In this document: one piece after another, positions 33,566 to 42,123 of the stretch | Numbering within the stretch: the stretch's first letter is position 1 | Layout of the letters: every line of letters begins with the position of its first letter | Origin: Caulobacter sp. Root1455 | Lineage (GTDB): Bacteria > Pseudomonadota > Alphaproteobacteria > Caulobacterales > Caulobacteraceae | DNA length: 64,000 nt | Reading direction: 5' to 3' | Assembly: GCF_001426905.1 (NCBI RefSeq) | Contig: NZ_LMFQ01000007.1 | Location: 7,643-71,642 of the forward strand | The notes under the pieces: model-generated | The model's input: the letters and a program-made list of their open reading frames with translations, nothing else | Database searches by the model: none | What the model was told of the DNA's origin: nothing | Made by a program: the position numbers and the translations under genes

Positions 33566-35395
33566 CTAACCCGCCACGTACCGATCCACCACCTCGGCCA
33601 GCACGGTCAGCGGCACGCCGCCTGTCGAGACCACGGCGTCGTTGAAGTCGCGCAGATCGAACTTTCCGCCCATCTTGGCCTTGGCCATTTCGCGCAGGCG
33701 GACGATCTCGGTGTGGCCCACCTTGTAGCCGCAGGCCTGGCCGGGGTTGGCGCAGTACCGGTCGACCTCGCTGGTCATGGCCGGTCGCGCCCGGCCGGTG
33801 GTGGTGACCAGGTAGTCGATGGCCTGCTCGCGGGTCCAGCGCTTGTGGTGCAGGCCGGTGTCGACCACCAGCCGCGCGGCGCGGAACTGCTGGGCCTGCA
33901 GATAGCCCAGCTGGCCCAGCGGATCGCCGTCATAGAAGCCGCCCTCGTCGGCCAGCTGCTCGGCATAGAGCGCCCAGCCCTCGATGAAGGCGTTGAAGCC
34001 CATCAGCGAGGCGATCAGCGGGATCTGGCTGGACCGTTCGGCCAGGTAGGCGCCCTGCCAGGCGTGGCCGGGGATGGCCTCGTGTGTGGTCAGGGTCGGC
34101 AGGGTGAACTTCGGCCAGTTCCCGATGTCCTTGAGGTTGATGTAGTAGATCGCCGGCCGCGAGCCATCGAGGGCGGCGAAGTTCATGTAGCCCTGCGGCG
34201 CGCCGGCCTCGATCTCCTTGGGCACGGCCTTGACCCGGACCTCAGCCTTCAGCCCCAGGCGCGACAGCTTGGGCATCATCAGCCGGGTGGCGGCGATGCG
34301 GTCCTCCAGATAGGCCAGCAGCTGGGCCCGGCCGGCGTCGCTGTCGGGGTACAGATAGCGGGGATCCTTGGTCAGGGCGGTGACCCGCTCGCCGACGCCG
34401 CCCTGGGTCAGGCCCTGGGCCTTGAGGATCGGGTCCATGCGGGCGGCGATGGCCGCGCCCTGCTCCAGGCCCATCGCGTGGATCTGGTCGGCCGACATCG
34501 TGGTGGTCGTGCCCACGCGCAGGGCCCAGGCATAGTATTCGTCGCCCTTGGGCAGCTTCCAGACGCCGGCGTCGGCCGTGGCCTTGGCGCGCGCCGCCTT
34601 CAGGGCGGCCAGCTGCCGGTCGAGCGCCGGGAACACCTCGTCGGCGACGATCCTGGTCTCGGCCGCCGAGGGATCGGCCAGCCCCTTGGCCTTGGCCCGC
34701 TCGGCCAGGGAGGCGACCAGCTGGGTGCTTCCGGCCGCCTGGCCGCGCAATTCGGTCAGCTGGGCGATGGCGGTGTCGAGGATGAAGGCCGGGGCGATCA
34801 CCCCGGCGCCGGCGTCCTCGCCGATCCGGGCGGTCTCTTGGTCCAGCACCTTGGCGAAGGCGTGGGTGCGGGCCAGGTAGGCGTCGACGTCCGCCGCGGT
34901 GTTGACGGCGTGCTGCGAGTTGAGGAATTCGGGAACGCCGGAGACCGCGCCGCTCTGCTGGGTCACCACATAGGGGTTGGCGTAGTCGACGCCGTACGAG
35001 AAGGCCCCGCCCTCGACAGTCAGGGTCTGGGCGGCCAGCACGGTGTCGCGGATCGTCAGGTCGTGGGGGTTCAGGCTCTTGGGGTCGATGGCCGACAGTC
35101 GCTTGACCCGGTCGGCGGCGGCGGCCACCTGGGCGCGGCGATCGGCGGTCGAGGCGCCCGACAGCCGCGATTTCAGCCCGGCCCGCGCGCCCTTGTCGAG
35201 GCCCAGCGAGGTGGCGGTTTCCGGCGAGTCGGTCAGCATCTGCTCGACGAACCTGTCCAGCAGGGCGGCCAGCTTGGCGTCGGCGACGGGTCCCGCGACC
35301 GGCGAGCCGGCCTGCGCGGCGAAGGCGGCGGCGAAGGGCGCGAGGCTCGCGGCCGCCGTGCTGGTCGCCAGGAGATGGCGACGCGTCATGGTCAT
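33566..35395 (-). CDS. DUF885 family protein, Tat-exported
   Basis: A 609-residue protein of the DUF885 family, predicted zinc-dependent peptidases of unclear substrate. The N-terminus MTRRHLLATSTAAASLAPFA is a twin-arginine signal, so it is probably folded before export to the periplasm. The family's metal-site pattern is visible: TLTTHEAIPGHAWQG (HExxxH-like), followed by FIEGWALYAEQLADEGGFY about 50 residues later, plus the C-terminal PGQACGYKVGHTEIVRLRE segment. Length is normal. The start can be either Met of MTMTRR. It lies alone, downstream of dksA on the same strand, with a terminator hairpin between. Confidence 0.92.
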   Translation of the reverse strand: MTMTRRHLLATSTAAASLAPFAAAFAAQAGSPVAGPVADAKLAALLDRFVEQMLTDSPETATSLGLDKGARAGLKSRLSGASTADRRAQVAAAADRVKRLSAIDPKSLNPHDLTIRDTVLAAQTLTVEGGAFSYGVDYANPYVVTQQSGAVSGVPEFLNSQHAVNTAADVDAYLARTHAFAKVLDQETARIGEDAGAGVIAPAFILDTAIAQLTELRGQAAGSTQLVASLAERAKAKGLADPSAAETRIVADEVFPALDRQLAALKAARAKATADAGVWKLPKGDEYYAWALRVGTTTTMSADQIHAMGLEQGAAIAARMDPILKAQGLTQGGVGERVTALTKDPRYLYPDSDAGRAQLLAYLEDRIAATRLMMPKLSRLGLKAEVRVKAVPKEIEAGAPQGYMNFAALDGSRPAIYYINLKDIGNWPKFTLPTLTTHEAIPGHAWQGAYLAERSSQIPLIASLMGFNAFIEGWALYAEQLADEGGFYDGDPLGQLGYLQAQQFRAARLVVDTGLHHKRWTREQAIDYLVTTTGRARPAMTSEVDRYCANPGQACGYKVGHTEIVRLREMAKAKMGGKFDLRDFNDAVVSTGGVPLTVLAEVVDRYVAG

Positions 35396-35484
35396 GATGA
35401 AATTCCCCGGTCGCCGCGGCCCTTCCGGGGCGAAGACTTCAGCAAATCACCTCAGTCCGACCATGGAAACACCCGAAACGAAAA

Positions 35485-35508
35485 CGGCCCCGCCGTGGGG
35501 CGGGGCCG
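35485..35508 (-). terminator. Intrinsic terminator of dksA
   Basis: CGGCCCCGCC and GGCGGGGCCG form a 10-bp stem with a GTGG loop. On the minus strand it is followed by TTTTCGTTTCG, 33 nt past the dksA stop, matching an intrinsic terminator. Confidence 0.85.
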
Positions 35509-35540
35509 CTCGAAAACACATCCAGTCGAGGTCGGTGACC

Positions 35541-35969
35541 TCAGTCGTCGCGGTGAACCCGTTCCCGACGTTCGTGACGCTCCTGGGCTTCCAGGCTGAG
35601 CGTCGCGGTGGGCCGCGCGTCCAGTCGAGCCAAACCGATCGGCTCGCCGGTTTCCTCGCAATAGCCGTAGGAACCGTCCTCGACTCGGCGCAACGCCTGG
35701 TCGATTTTCGAGATAAGTTTTCTCTGACGATCCCGGGTGCGAAGTTCCAGCGCCCGATCAGTTTCCGACGACGCGCGATCGGCGAGGTCGGCATGGTTTT
35801 CAGTCTCAGCTTGCAGATGGGAGACCGTCTCGCGAGATTCGCGGAGGATCTCTTCTTTCCATGCCAGGAGCTTCTGCTTGAAATACTCAAGCTGACGCTC
35901 GTTCATGAAAGGCTCGTCATCCGACGGACGATACGAGTCTGGTACCTTAAGAACAGTGGCCGTTTGCAT
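35541..35969 (-). CDS. dksA: RNA polymerase-binding transcription factor DksA
   Basis: Secondary-channel RNA polymerase factor that with ppGpp reshapes transcription in starvation. The 142-residue product has the coiled-coil region (about 25-85, with NERQLEYFKQKLLAWKEEIL and the tip HADLADRASSETDRALELR) and the C-terminal zinc-finger-like domain YGYCEETGEPIGLARLDARP. Only one Cys remains of the four in E. coli DksA, the pattern seen in alphaproteobacterial DksA proteins, where the Cys-poor form does not need zinc. A sigma-70-type promoter lies upstream (36015-36042) and a terminator downstream, so it is monocistronic. Confidence 0.95.
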   Translation of the reverse strand: MQTATVLKVPDSYRPSDDEPFMNERQLEYFKQKLLAWKEEILRESRETVSHLQAETENHADLADRASSETDRALELRTRDRQRKLISKIDQALRRVEDGSYGYCEETGEPIGLARLDARPTATLSLEAQERHERRERVHRDD

Positions 35970-36014
35970 TAACGCCTCACGCCCCGATGAACTCCGCCCA
36001 GGTCAGGCCGGGTG

Positions 36015-36042
36015 CTTATACCAAAACGATAGCCCGGTTCAA
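36015..36042 (-). promoter_or_regulatory. Predicted housekeeping promoter of dksA
   Basis: On the minus strand TTGAAC (36042-36037) and TATAAG (36020-36015) are separated by 16 nt. Transcription would begin near 36008, giving a leader of about 39 nt before the dksA start at 35969. Confidence 0.55.
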
Positions 36043-36144
36043 TGAACGTCGCGTGAGCGGCGTGTTCACCGCCGTGCACGAATGCCGCGTTTCTGGGGAT
36101 ATTCAGAGAACCGTGTTTCTTAAGATACGGTTTCATCAGCGTTT

Positions 36145-36573
36145 TCAGCCCAGTCGCATCTGTTCGAGCTTGGCCGCCTCGACGGCCGCGCGGGTCTCGA
36201 TTTCATTGAGAATGGCTTCGAGCTTGGGATCGTCGGTCGCCTCGCGATGCTCGCGCACGGCGCTCTTGAGTCGCGACAGCGTGCCGGTGGAAACCTCGCC
36301 GTCCAGGGTGGCCAGCTTCAGCGCGTCCAGCAGGTCCAGCAGGCCGCCGGCCCGCTTCACCGCCCGGCGCTTGCGCTCGGTGGGGTCCATGTCGGCCTGC
36401 AGGGCCAGGAGCGCGTCGAGCGATCCGATCCCGGCCACGCCGCCCGTCTGGGCGACTCCGGAAGCGGCGCCGGCGCCGCCGACCGAAGGTAGGGAAAACC
36501 CCGATCCGCCGCCCACCGGTTTGGCCCGCGATGCGCCAACCGCGCCCGCGCCTCCCGTGCTGGAAACCTTCAT
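36145..36573 (-). CDS. fliX: Flagellar assembly regulator FliX
   Basis: Caulobacter-type regulator that couples early flagellar assembly to class III/IV gene expression by acting on the sigma-54 activator FlbD. The 142-residue protein starts MKVSSTGGAGAVGASRAKP, has a Gly/Ala-rich N-terminal half and a helical C-terminal half (DALLALQADMDPTERKRRA, GGLLDLLDALKLATLDGEV, LKSAVREHREATDDPKLEAI). The sequence and its divergent placement from flgI both match the C. crescentus fliX locus. It is divergent from flgI, sharing a 233-nt control region with a possible CtrA site. Confidence 0.93.
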   Translation of the reverse strand: MKVSSTGGAGAVGASRAKPVGGGSGFSLPSVGGAGAASGVAQTGGVAGIGSLDALLALQADMDPTERKRRAVKRAGGLLDLLDALKLATLDGEVSTGTLSRLKSAVREHREATDDPKLEAILNEIETRAAVEAAKLEQMRLG

Positions 36574-36646
36574 GACGAAATCCTGTTCCGACTGCCGATC
36601 AAGGGAGTCACCCCCTCCCCGTTAACCACATCTTGCTGGGCGCCGC

Positions 36647-36661
36647 TTGCGGTATGGTTAA
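36647..36661 (-). promoter_or_regulatory. Partial CtrA-like box before fliX
   Basis: On the minus strand TTAACCATACCGCAA has a perfect first half-site and a degenerate second one (GCAA for TTAA). fliX is an early, CtrA-controlled gene in C. crescentus, so this is a reasonable but weak candidate. Confidence 0.4.
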
Positions 36662-36663
36662 TG

Positions 36664-36710
36664 CCGGGCAGAATCTGCCGAACCAGAATGTCGCAGGCAG
36701 AAAATCGCCG
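36664..36710. promoter_or_regulatory. Two ftr-like (FlbD enhancer) elements
   Basis: CCGGGCAGAATCTGCCG (36664-36680) and CAGGCAGAAAATCGCCG (36694-36710) resemble each other and the ftr enhancer sites bound by FlbD in Caulobacter. They lie 40-90 nt upstream of the sigma-54 promoter of flgI, at the proper distance for enhancer action. Confidence 0.65.
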
Positions 36711-36750
36711 CCTTTCGACTGATTTCATTGGGCTTTTCAACACATTCAGA

Positions 36751-36767
36751 CTGGCCCGGTTCTCGCA
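36751..36767 (+). promoter_or_regulatory. Sigma-54 promoter of flgI
   Basis: CTGGCCCGGTTCTCGCA has the invariant GG-N10-GC pattern (GG at 36753-36754, GC at 36765-36766). Transcription would start near 36778, about 29 nt before the flgI start. Confidence 0.8.
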
Positions 36768-36806
36768 TGGGACGGCGCGGGGATGCCACCCCGCCGCAGG
36801 ATCGCC

Positions 36807-37919
36807 ATGTCTCGTTCATTCTTTGCTTCCGTTCTGGGCCTCGCCCTCGCCGCCGTCGCCCTGGTTTCGACCCCGGCCGACGCCAAGTCGCGCATCAAGG
36901 ACATCGTCGCCTTCGAGGGCGTGCGCGACAACCAGCTGGTCGGCTACGGCATCGTCGTGGGCTTGAACGGTTCGGGCGACAGCCTGCGCAACGCGCCGAT
37001 GACCAAGCAGAGCCTGGAAGCGATGCTCGAGCGCCAGGGCGTCAACGTCCGCGACGGCAACCTCAACACCAAGAACACCGCCGCCGTCATGGTCACGGCC
37101 AACCTGCCGCCGTTCTCGGCGGCCGGCGCGCGCATGGACGTCACGGTCTCGACCCTCGGCGACGCCAAGAGTCTGCTGGGCGGCACCCTGCTGGTCACCT
37201 CGCTGCAAGGCGCCGACGGCCAGACCTACGCGGTGGCCCAGGGCTCGGTGCAGACCGGCGCGGTCTCGGCCGGCGGGGCCTCGGGCAGTTCTGTCACGAA
37301 AGGTGTTCCGACCGCGGGCCGGATCGCCGCCGGCGGCATCATCGAAAAGGAGACCGGCTTCCAGATGGTGAGCATGGACGTGCTGCGCATGACCCTGCGC
37401 AATCCGGACTTCACCACCTCGCGCCGCATCGCCGACGCCATCAACGGCCGCTTCCCCAACTGCGCCCAGGCCCAGAACCCGACGATCGTCGCGGTCCGTC
37501 CGCCCGCCGGCATGGACATGATCAGCTTCGTCACCGCCATCGAGAACCTGGAGGTCGAACCCGACGCCCCGGCCAAGGTGATCATCGACGAGGTGGCCGG
37601 CGTGATCGTCATGGGCGACGACGTCCGCATCAGCCAGGTGGCGATCGCCCAGGGCAACCTGACCATCTCGGTCCAGGAGACTCCGGCCGTCAGCCAGCCG
37701 GCCCCGTTCAGCCAGGGCCAGACCAAGGTCGTCCCGCAGTCGACCGTCAGCGTCAACGAAGAGACCGGCCGGCAATTGCTGACCCTGGGCGGCGGCGCCT
37801 CGCTCAAGAGCCTGGTCGGCGGCCTCAACGCCCTGGGCGTCACCCCGCGCGACATGATCTCGATCCTGCAGGCCATCAAGGCCTCGGGCGCCCTGCAAGC
37901 CGAAATCGAGGTGATGTGA
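36807..37919 (+). CDS. flgI: Flagellar P-ring protein FlgI
   Basis: Periplasmic protein forming the P-ring bushing around the flagellar rod in the peptidoglycan layer. The 370-residue product begins with a Sec signal peptide (RSFFASVLGLALAAVALVST, cleavage after ADA near residue 26). Mature FlgI hallmarks are KDIVAFEGVRDNQLVGYGIV, VGLNGSGDSLRNAPMTKQS, VTVSTLGDAKSLLGGTLLVT and the C-terminal VSVNEETGRQLLTLGGGASL. The ATG at 36807 has AGGA upstream; an earlier in-frame start (36783) is not needed. It is the first gene of flgI-cheL-flbY, sharing one base with cheL. Confidence 0.98.
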   Translation: MSRSFFASVLGLALAAVALVSTPADAKSRIKDIVAFEGVRDNQLVGYGIVVGLNGSGDSLRNAPMTKQSLEAMLERQGVNVRDGNLNTKNTAAVMVTANLPPFSAAGARMDVTVSTLGDAKSLLGGTLLVTSLQGADGQTYAVAQGSVQTGAVSAGGASGSSVTKGVPTAGRIAAGGIIEKETGFQMVSMDVLRMTLRNPDFTTSRRIADAINGRFPNCAQAQNPTIVAVRPPAGMDMISFVTAIENLEVEPDAPAKVIIDEVAGVIVMGDDVRISQVAIAQGNLTISVQETPAVSQPAPFSQGQTKVVPQSTVSVNEETGRQLLTLGGGASLKSLVGGLNALGVTPRDMISILQAIKASGALQAEIEVM

Positions 37920-38245
37920 TGAACCTCTCCACGATCGCGACCCCGCCCATGACTTCTGGCGTCGACATCGTCGGCCCGACCGCCGCCTCCACCGCCGAAC
38001 TGCTCAAGCGCGGCAAGATCCGTGAGACGGCCCAGAAGTTCGAGGCCTCGTTCCTGTCGGTGATGATGCAGTCGATGACGGCCGGCATGAAGACGCCGGA
38101 CATCGGCGGCGGCGGGGCCGGCGAGGACATGTTCAAGTCCCTTCTGGCCGAGGAGATGGCCAAGCAGGTCTCCAAGGCCGGCGGCATCGGCGTCGCCGCC
38201 GCCGTGCAGAAGGAAATGCTGAAGATGCAAGGTCTGAAGGAGTAG
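37919..38245 (+). CDS. cheL: Rod-binding protein, FlgJ N-terminal domain (CheL)
   Basis: A 108-residue protein equivalent to the N-terminal rod-binding domain of FlgJ, without the muramidase domain of enterobacterial FlgJ. The core is ETAQKFEASFLSVMMQSMTA and GEDMFKSLLAEEMAKQVSKA, GGIGVAAAVQKEML, the usual FlgJ_N pattern. In C. crescentus the matching gene next to flgI is called cheL and is needed for flagellar ring assembly. The start shares one base with the flgI stop (TGATG). It ends 3 nt before the next gene, so the three genes form one unit. The gene name is by position and similarity to the C. crescentus locus as I remember it. Confidence 0.88.
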   Translation: MNLSTIATPPMTSGVDIVGPTAASTAELLKRGKIRETAQKFEASFLSVMMQSMTAGMKTPDIGGGGAGEDMFKSLLAEEMAKQVSKAGGIGVAAAVQKEMLKMQGLKE

Positions 38246-38248
38246 CCC

Positions 38249-38695
38249 ATGGCCCTCACCGCCCTCGATTGCGACGACCGCGTCGAACAGCTGATCATCC
38301 TGACCGAGCGCCTGACCGACCTGATCGCCCGGCAGTCGGCCGCCTTCGAGGCTCGTCGTCCGCACGAGGCGGCGCAGTACGTCGACGAAGTGGCCAAGCT
38401 GGCCAACCTCTATCGCCACGAGTCGACCCGGGTCCGCGGCAACGTCGCCCTGGTGTCGGGCGCCTCGCTCCAGCGCCGCCAACGCCTGGTGCGCGCCACC
38501 GAGGCCTTCGACTCCGTCCTGGCCCGCCAGGGCCGCGCTGTCACCGCCGCCAAGACCGTCACCGAAGGCCTGGTTCGCGCCATCGCCCAGGAAGTCGCCG
38601 AACAACGCCCCACCGCCTCCGGCTACGGCCCCGGCGCCCAGGGCGCGGCCTATCGCCAGAACGGCACGGCGATCACGCTGAACCAACGGGCCTAA
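38249..38695 (+). CDS. flbY: Flagellar protein FlbY (FlgN-like)
   Basis: A 148-residue helical protein. The sequence DDRVEQLIILTERLTDLIAR, EARRPHEAAQYVDEVAKL and RRQRLVRATEAFDSVLARQG suggests a long helical hairpin as in FlgN-type chaperones, followed by a disordered tail. In Caulobacter the gene in this place, after cheL, is annotated flbY; the symbol is given on position and is less certain than that of flgI. It probably helps export or assembly of late flagellar parts. The gap to cheL is 3 nt, so it is cotranscribed from the sigma-54 promoter. Confidence 0.75.
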   Translation: MALTALDCDDRVEQLIILTERLTDLIARQSAAFEARRPHEAAQYVDEVAKLANLYRHESTRVRGNVALVSGASLQRRQRLVRATEAFDSVLARQGRAVTAAKTVTEGLVRAIAQEVAEQRPTASGYGPGAQGAAYRQNGTAITLNQRA

Positions 38696-38969
38696 GGCTC
38701 GCCGGGGGCGATATCCGCTCGTCGGACCGAGGCGCGTCGCCCCGCTTCACATCGCCAAAGACCACCTCGCCCTGTCCCCGCTCCATCGCGGGGGCGGGGC
38801 GATGCGCATGGGCTCCACGACCGTGACCGCCGTCACGCGTGGGCTTCGGCGGATGATGGGACGCTGCGTCGTCCGGGCCGTCGCCAGCCGCTCCGGACGC
38901 CATCAGTTCCACCCAGCGAAGGGGCCTGGTCCGCGCGGCCGGCCGCCCGCGCCGAACGGAGAGACACGC
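38696..38969. other. Intergenic region before the heme peroxidase gene
   Basis: These 274 nt hold no supported gene. They contain an imperfect dyad, CCACG...CGTGAC-CGCC-GTCACG...CGTGG (38815-38842), which could be an operator, and a GC-rich potential hairpin at about 38775-38801 that might terminate the flgI transcript. Neither has further support. Confidence 0.4.
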
Positions 38970-40550
38970 ATGTCCAGCGAACACGGGCGGCTCCTTCGCG
39001 GATTGCCGCCAACCGGGGTCGAGGTCCAGGACCTGGTCCGATCAGAGTCAGGCTTCGGACGGTTCGGCCGGATGTTTCCGGACCTTCCCGTCGCCGTCTA
39101 TGGCGCGGACACCCAGACCACCTTCCCCGGTTCGCTGGAGGCGCTGATCGCGCTGGCCGGCAGCATGCTCAAGGCCGATCCCGGCGCCCCGATCACCGAG
39201 GCGGAGCCCGAGGACGAGAACCCGGAAATCACCGCCGGCTACACCTATTTCGGCCAGTTCATCGACCACGACCTGACCTTCGACACCGCGTCCAGCCTGG
39301 ACCGGGTGAACGATCCCCGCGCCGTGCAGGACTTCCGGACCTCGCGCTTCGACCTCGACAGCCTCTACGGCAAGGGCCCCTCGGATCAGCCCTATCTCTA
39401 CAGGGCCGCCGACGGGTTCTGCAGCCTGCACCAGGGAGAAGACAAGGCGCCGACGGGCCTGCCGCCGCGCTTCGACCTGGCCCGCAACGCCGACGGCCGG
39501 GCCATGACGGGCGATCCCCGCAACGACGAGAACAAGCTGGTCTCGCAGTTCCACGCCCTGTTCACCGACTTCCACAACATCCTGATCGGCTTGACGCCCC
39601 AGGGAACGCCCGATCGCTTTCTCAAGGTCCAGCAGCAGGTGCGCTTCCACTACCAGTGGCTGGTGGTGAACGACTTCCTGAAGACGATCCTCGACCGGAA
39701 CGTCTGGGCGACCTATTTCAGCCAGGGTCTGCCCGCCTTGCGCTTCTATCGCAAGGAGCCGGAAACCTACCCCTTCATCCCGGTGGAATTCGCGGTGGCG
39801 GCCTATCGCTTCGGCCACTCGATGATCCGGCCCAGCTATTCGCTCAACAATCCGGTGCTGACCGACATCGACGCAAAGCACCCGCGCATCCCCGTGTTCT
39901 CGGGCGATCCCGAACCCCGCAACAATCTGAACGGCTTTGGCCCCCTCCCCGATTTCTGGGGGATCGACTGGAGCTTCTTCTTCGCCGGAGTGGCCGCCAC
40001 GAGCGCCCTCGACGGTCAGATCGTTCCGCAGCCCAGCTACCGGATCGACTCCCTGCTGGTCGGCCAGCTCGCCGAGCTTCCCGAGATGCAGGGCCAGACG
40101 CCCGACTGGCGCCGCTCGCTGGCGGCCCGCAACCTGGTGCGGGGACGCGCGCTCGGCCTGCCCTCCGGCCAGCGCGTCGCCCTGGCGATCGGCGAGACGC
40201 CCCTGAGCGACGACGCGCTGTGGCGCGACCCCGGCAACCTCGATGCGGCGACCGCCGCCAAGCGCCTGGCCGTGTACGACCAGTTCCATGGGTTCAAGAT
40301 GAACGCCCCGCTCTGGTACTATGTGCTGCGCGAGGCCGAGATCACCCAGAAGGACGGCGGATCGCTTGGCGGTCACCGGCTGGGCGTGGTGGGCAGCACG
40401 ATCGTGGCGGAGACCTTCGCGGCGCTGCTGCTCAACGACCAGTTCTCCTATCTGAGCGTCTTTCCGGCCTTCCAGCCGGATCTGGAGGGCGAGGATCCGG
40501 CAAGCTTCACCATCGCGTCGCTGATCAACTTCGTGGACCGGCATCACTGA
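38970..40550 (+). CDS. Animal-type heme peroxidase family protein
   Basis: A 526-residue member of the animal heme peroxidase (peroxidase-cyclooxygenase) superfamily as found in bacteria. The distal-histidine motif is YFGQFIDHDLTF, the DLDSLYG and NENKLVSQFHALFTDFHN-type segment (here DENKLVSQFHALFTDFHN) follows, and the proximal histidine is in AYRFGHSMIRPSY. Both histidines and the catalytic Arg regions seem intact. No signal peptide is seen at the chosen start, which follows GGAGAG; the frame continues upstream to 38802 without a clear signal. Substrate unknown. Its 3' end overlaps the convergent ABC-F gene by 26 nt. Confidence 0.9.
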   Translation: MSSEHGRLLRGLPPTGVEVQDLVRSESGFGRFGRMFPDLPVAVYGADTQTTFPGSLEALIALAGSMLKADPGAPITEAEPEDENPEITAGYTYFGQFIDHDLTFDTASSLDRVNDPRAVQDFRTSRFDLDSLYGKGPSDQPYLYRAADGFCSLHQGEDKAPTGLPPRFDLARNADGRAMTGDPRNDENKLVSQFHALFTDFHNILIGLTPQGTPDRFLKVQQQVRFHYQWLVVNDFLKTILDRNVWATYFSQGLPALRFYRKEPETYPFIPVEFAVAAYRFGHSMIRPSYSLNNPVLTDIDAKHPRIPVFSGDPEPRNNLNGFGPLPDFWGIDWSFFFAGVAATSALDGQIVPQPSYRIDSLLVGQLAELPEMQGQTPDWRRSLAARNLVRGRALGLPSGQRVALAIGETPLSDDALWRDPGNLDAATAAKRLAVYDQFHGFKMNAPLWYYVLREAEITQKDGGSLGGHRLGVVGSTIVAETFAALLLNDQFSYLSVFPAFQPDLEGEDPASFTIASLINFVDRHH

Positions 40551-42123
40551 CGATCCGCCGCTCCACCCCCACGGCGTCGAGGAAGTCCTGGTCGTGACTG
40601 GCGATCAGCAGGGCGCCGTCATAGCCCGCCAGGGCGCTCTCCACCGCCTGGACCGAGTCGAGGTCCAGGTGGTTGGTCGGCTCGTCCAGGATCAGCAGCT
40701 GGGGCGGCTCGGCGGCCATCAGCACGCAGGCCAGGGCGGCCCGCAAGCGCTCGCCGCCGCTGAGCGTGGCCACCGTCTGGTGGGCGGCGACGTTGCGGAA
40801 CAGGAACCGCGCCAGGGCGGCGTGGGCCTCGTTCTGGCCGGCGGCCGGGTTCAGGCGACGGAAGTTCTCCAGGATGGTCTGGGTCTCGTCCAGCACCGCC
40901 GCCCGCTGGTCCAGCAGGGCCGCCGGAACGCCGCGGGTGACGGCGCCGGCGGTGGGCGCGAGGCCGCCGGTCGCCAGCCGGATCAGGGTCGACTTGCCCG
41001 TCCCATTGGCGCCGACCAATCCCACGCGCTCGGGACCGGTCAGACGGAAGCTCAGGTTCGACAGCACCGGCGGCCCCTCCGGATAGGCGAGGCCGACGGC
41101 GTCGAAATCCAGCACCAGCCGCCCGGCGGGCAGGCCGCAGGACGGCAGGTCGAAGGCCAGGCGGCGCAGACGCTCGACCCGGGCGTCGGCGGCCTCGCGG
41201 GCCTGTGCGGCGTCGTGGGCGGCGCGATCGGCCAGCCGTCCATCGCGCGCGCCGCTCAGCTCGGCCCGCTCGGCCTGGGCGCCCAGCAGGATCTTCGGCT
41301 CGCTGCCCTTGGCGGCGAACCTGCGGCCGGCGGCGTCGCGGCGCGCCTTGCGCTCACGGGCGACCTGGGCCTCGCGGGCCGCCTGGCGCACCTGGCGCTC
41401 GGCGGCCTCCAGGTCGTGCTCGGCGGCGGCCACGGCCTGGGCCTTGCGTTCGGCGTAGAGGTCGTAGCCGCCGCCGTAGCTGGTCGCGCCCAGGCTGCTC
41501 AGCTCGACGATGCGGTCCATGCCGCGCAGCAGGGCCCGGTCATGGCTGACCACCACCGCCCCGCCCTTCCAGCGCCGCAACACGTCGGCCAGCAGGCTGC
41601 GGGCGGCGGCGTCGAGATTGTTGGTCGGCTCGTCCAGCAGGACGACGTCGGGAGCGGCGATCAGCAGCCCGGCCAAGGCCGCGCGGGTCATCTGGCCGCC
41701 GCTGAGCTCGGCCGCCGGACGCGAGGCGTCCCAGCGCGACAGCCCGACCTCGGCCAGGGCGGCGGCGACGCGGCCCGGCAAGGTCCAGTCGGCCTCGACG
41801 AGGTCCTCCTGCGTCCCCTCCTCCGCCTCGATGCGGCACAGCCGGTCCCAGGCGGGTCCGACGCCCAGCAGGTCGGCCAGGCGCGCGCCCGGCGGCGGGG
41901 CGTGCAGCTGCGGCAGCACCCCGACGACGCCGGCGCGATTGATCGTCCCCGAGGTCGGCGCGCGGGCCCCGGCGATCAGCGACAGCAGCGTGGACTTGCC
42001 CACGCCGTTGCGGCCCACCAGGCCGATGCGCTCGGCCCCGATGGTCAGGTTCAGATGGTCGAAGAGAACGCGGCCGTCAGGGGCGGCGGCGCTGACGGAA
42101 TCCAGGGTGATGAAGGCGGGCAT
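40525..42123 (-). CDS. ABC-F family ATPase
   Basis: A soluble protein of 532 residues with two ABC domains and no membrane part, the ABC-F type that acts on ribosomes. The first domain has Walker A GRNGVGKSTL (about 38-47), signature LSGGQMTRAALAG and Walker B VVLLDEPTNNLD; the second has GANGTGKSTL, LSGGERLRAALA and LLILDEPTNHLD. Between them is a charged interdomain linker (about 230-330). Some ABC-F proteins give antibiotic resistance, others are housekeeping translation factors; sequence alone does not decide. There is no good ribosome-binding site before its ATG, while an overlapping upstream ORF (42077-42181) has a strong one. Confidence 0.94.
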   Translation of the reverse strand: MPAFITLDSVSAAAPDGRVLFDHLNLTIGAERIGLVGRNGVGKSTLLSLIAGARAPTSGTINRAGVVGVLPQLHAPPPGARLADLLGVGPAWDRLCRIEAEEGTQEDLVEADWTLPGRVAAALAEVGLSRWDASRPAAELSGGQMTRAALAGLLIAAPDVVLLDEPTNNLDAAARSLLADVLRRWKGGAVVVSHDRALLRGMDRIVELSSLGATSYGGGYDLYAERKAQAVAAAEHDLEAAERQVRQAAREAQVARERKARRDAAGRRFAAKGSEPKILLGAQAERAELSGARDGRLADRAAHDAAQAREAADARVERLRRLAFDLPSCGLPAGRLVLDFDAVGLAYPEGPPVLSNLSFRLTGPERVGLVGANGTGKSTLIRLATGGLAPTAGAVTRGVPAALLDQRAAVLDETQTILENFRRLNPAAGQNEAHAALARFLFRNVAAHQTVATLSGGERLRAALACVLMAAEPPQLLILDEPTNHLDLDSVQAVESALAGYDGALLIASHDQDFLDAVGVERRIVSDAGPRS

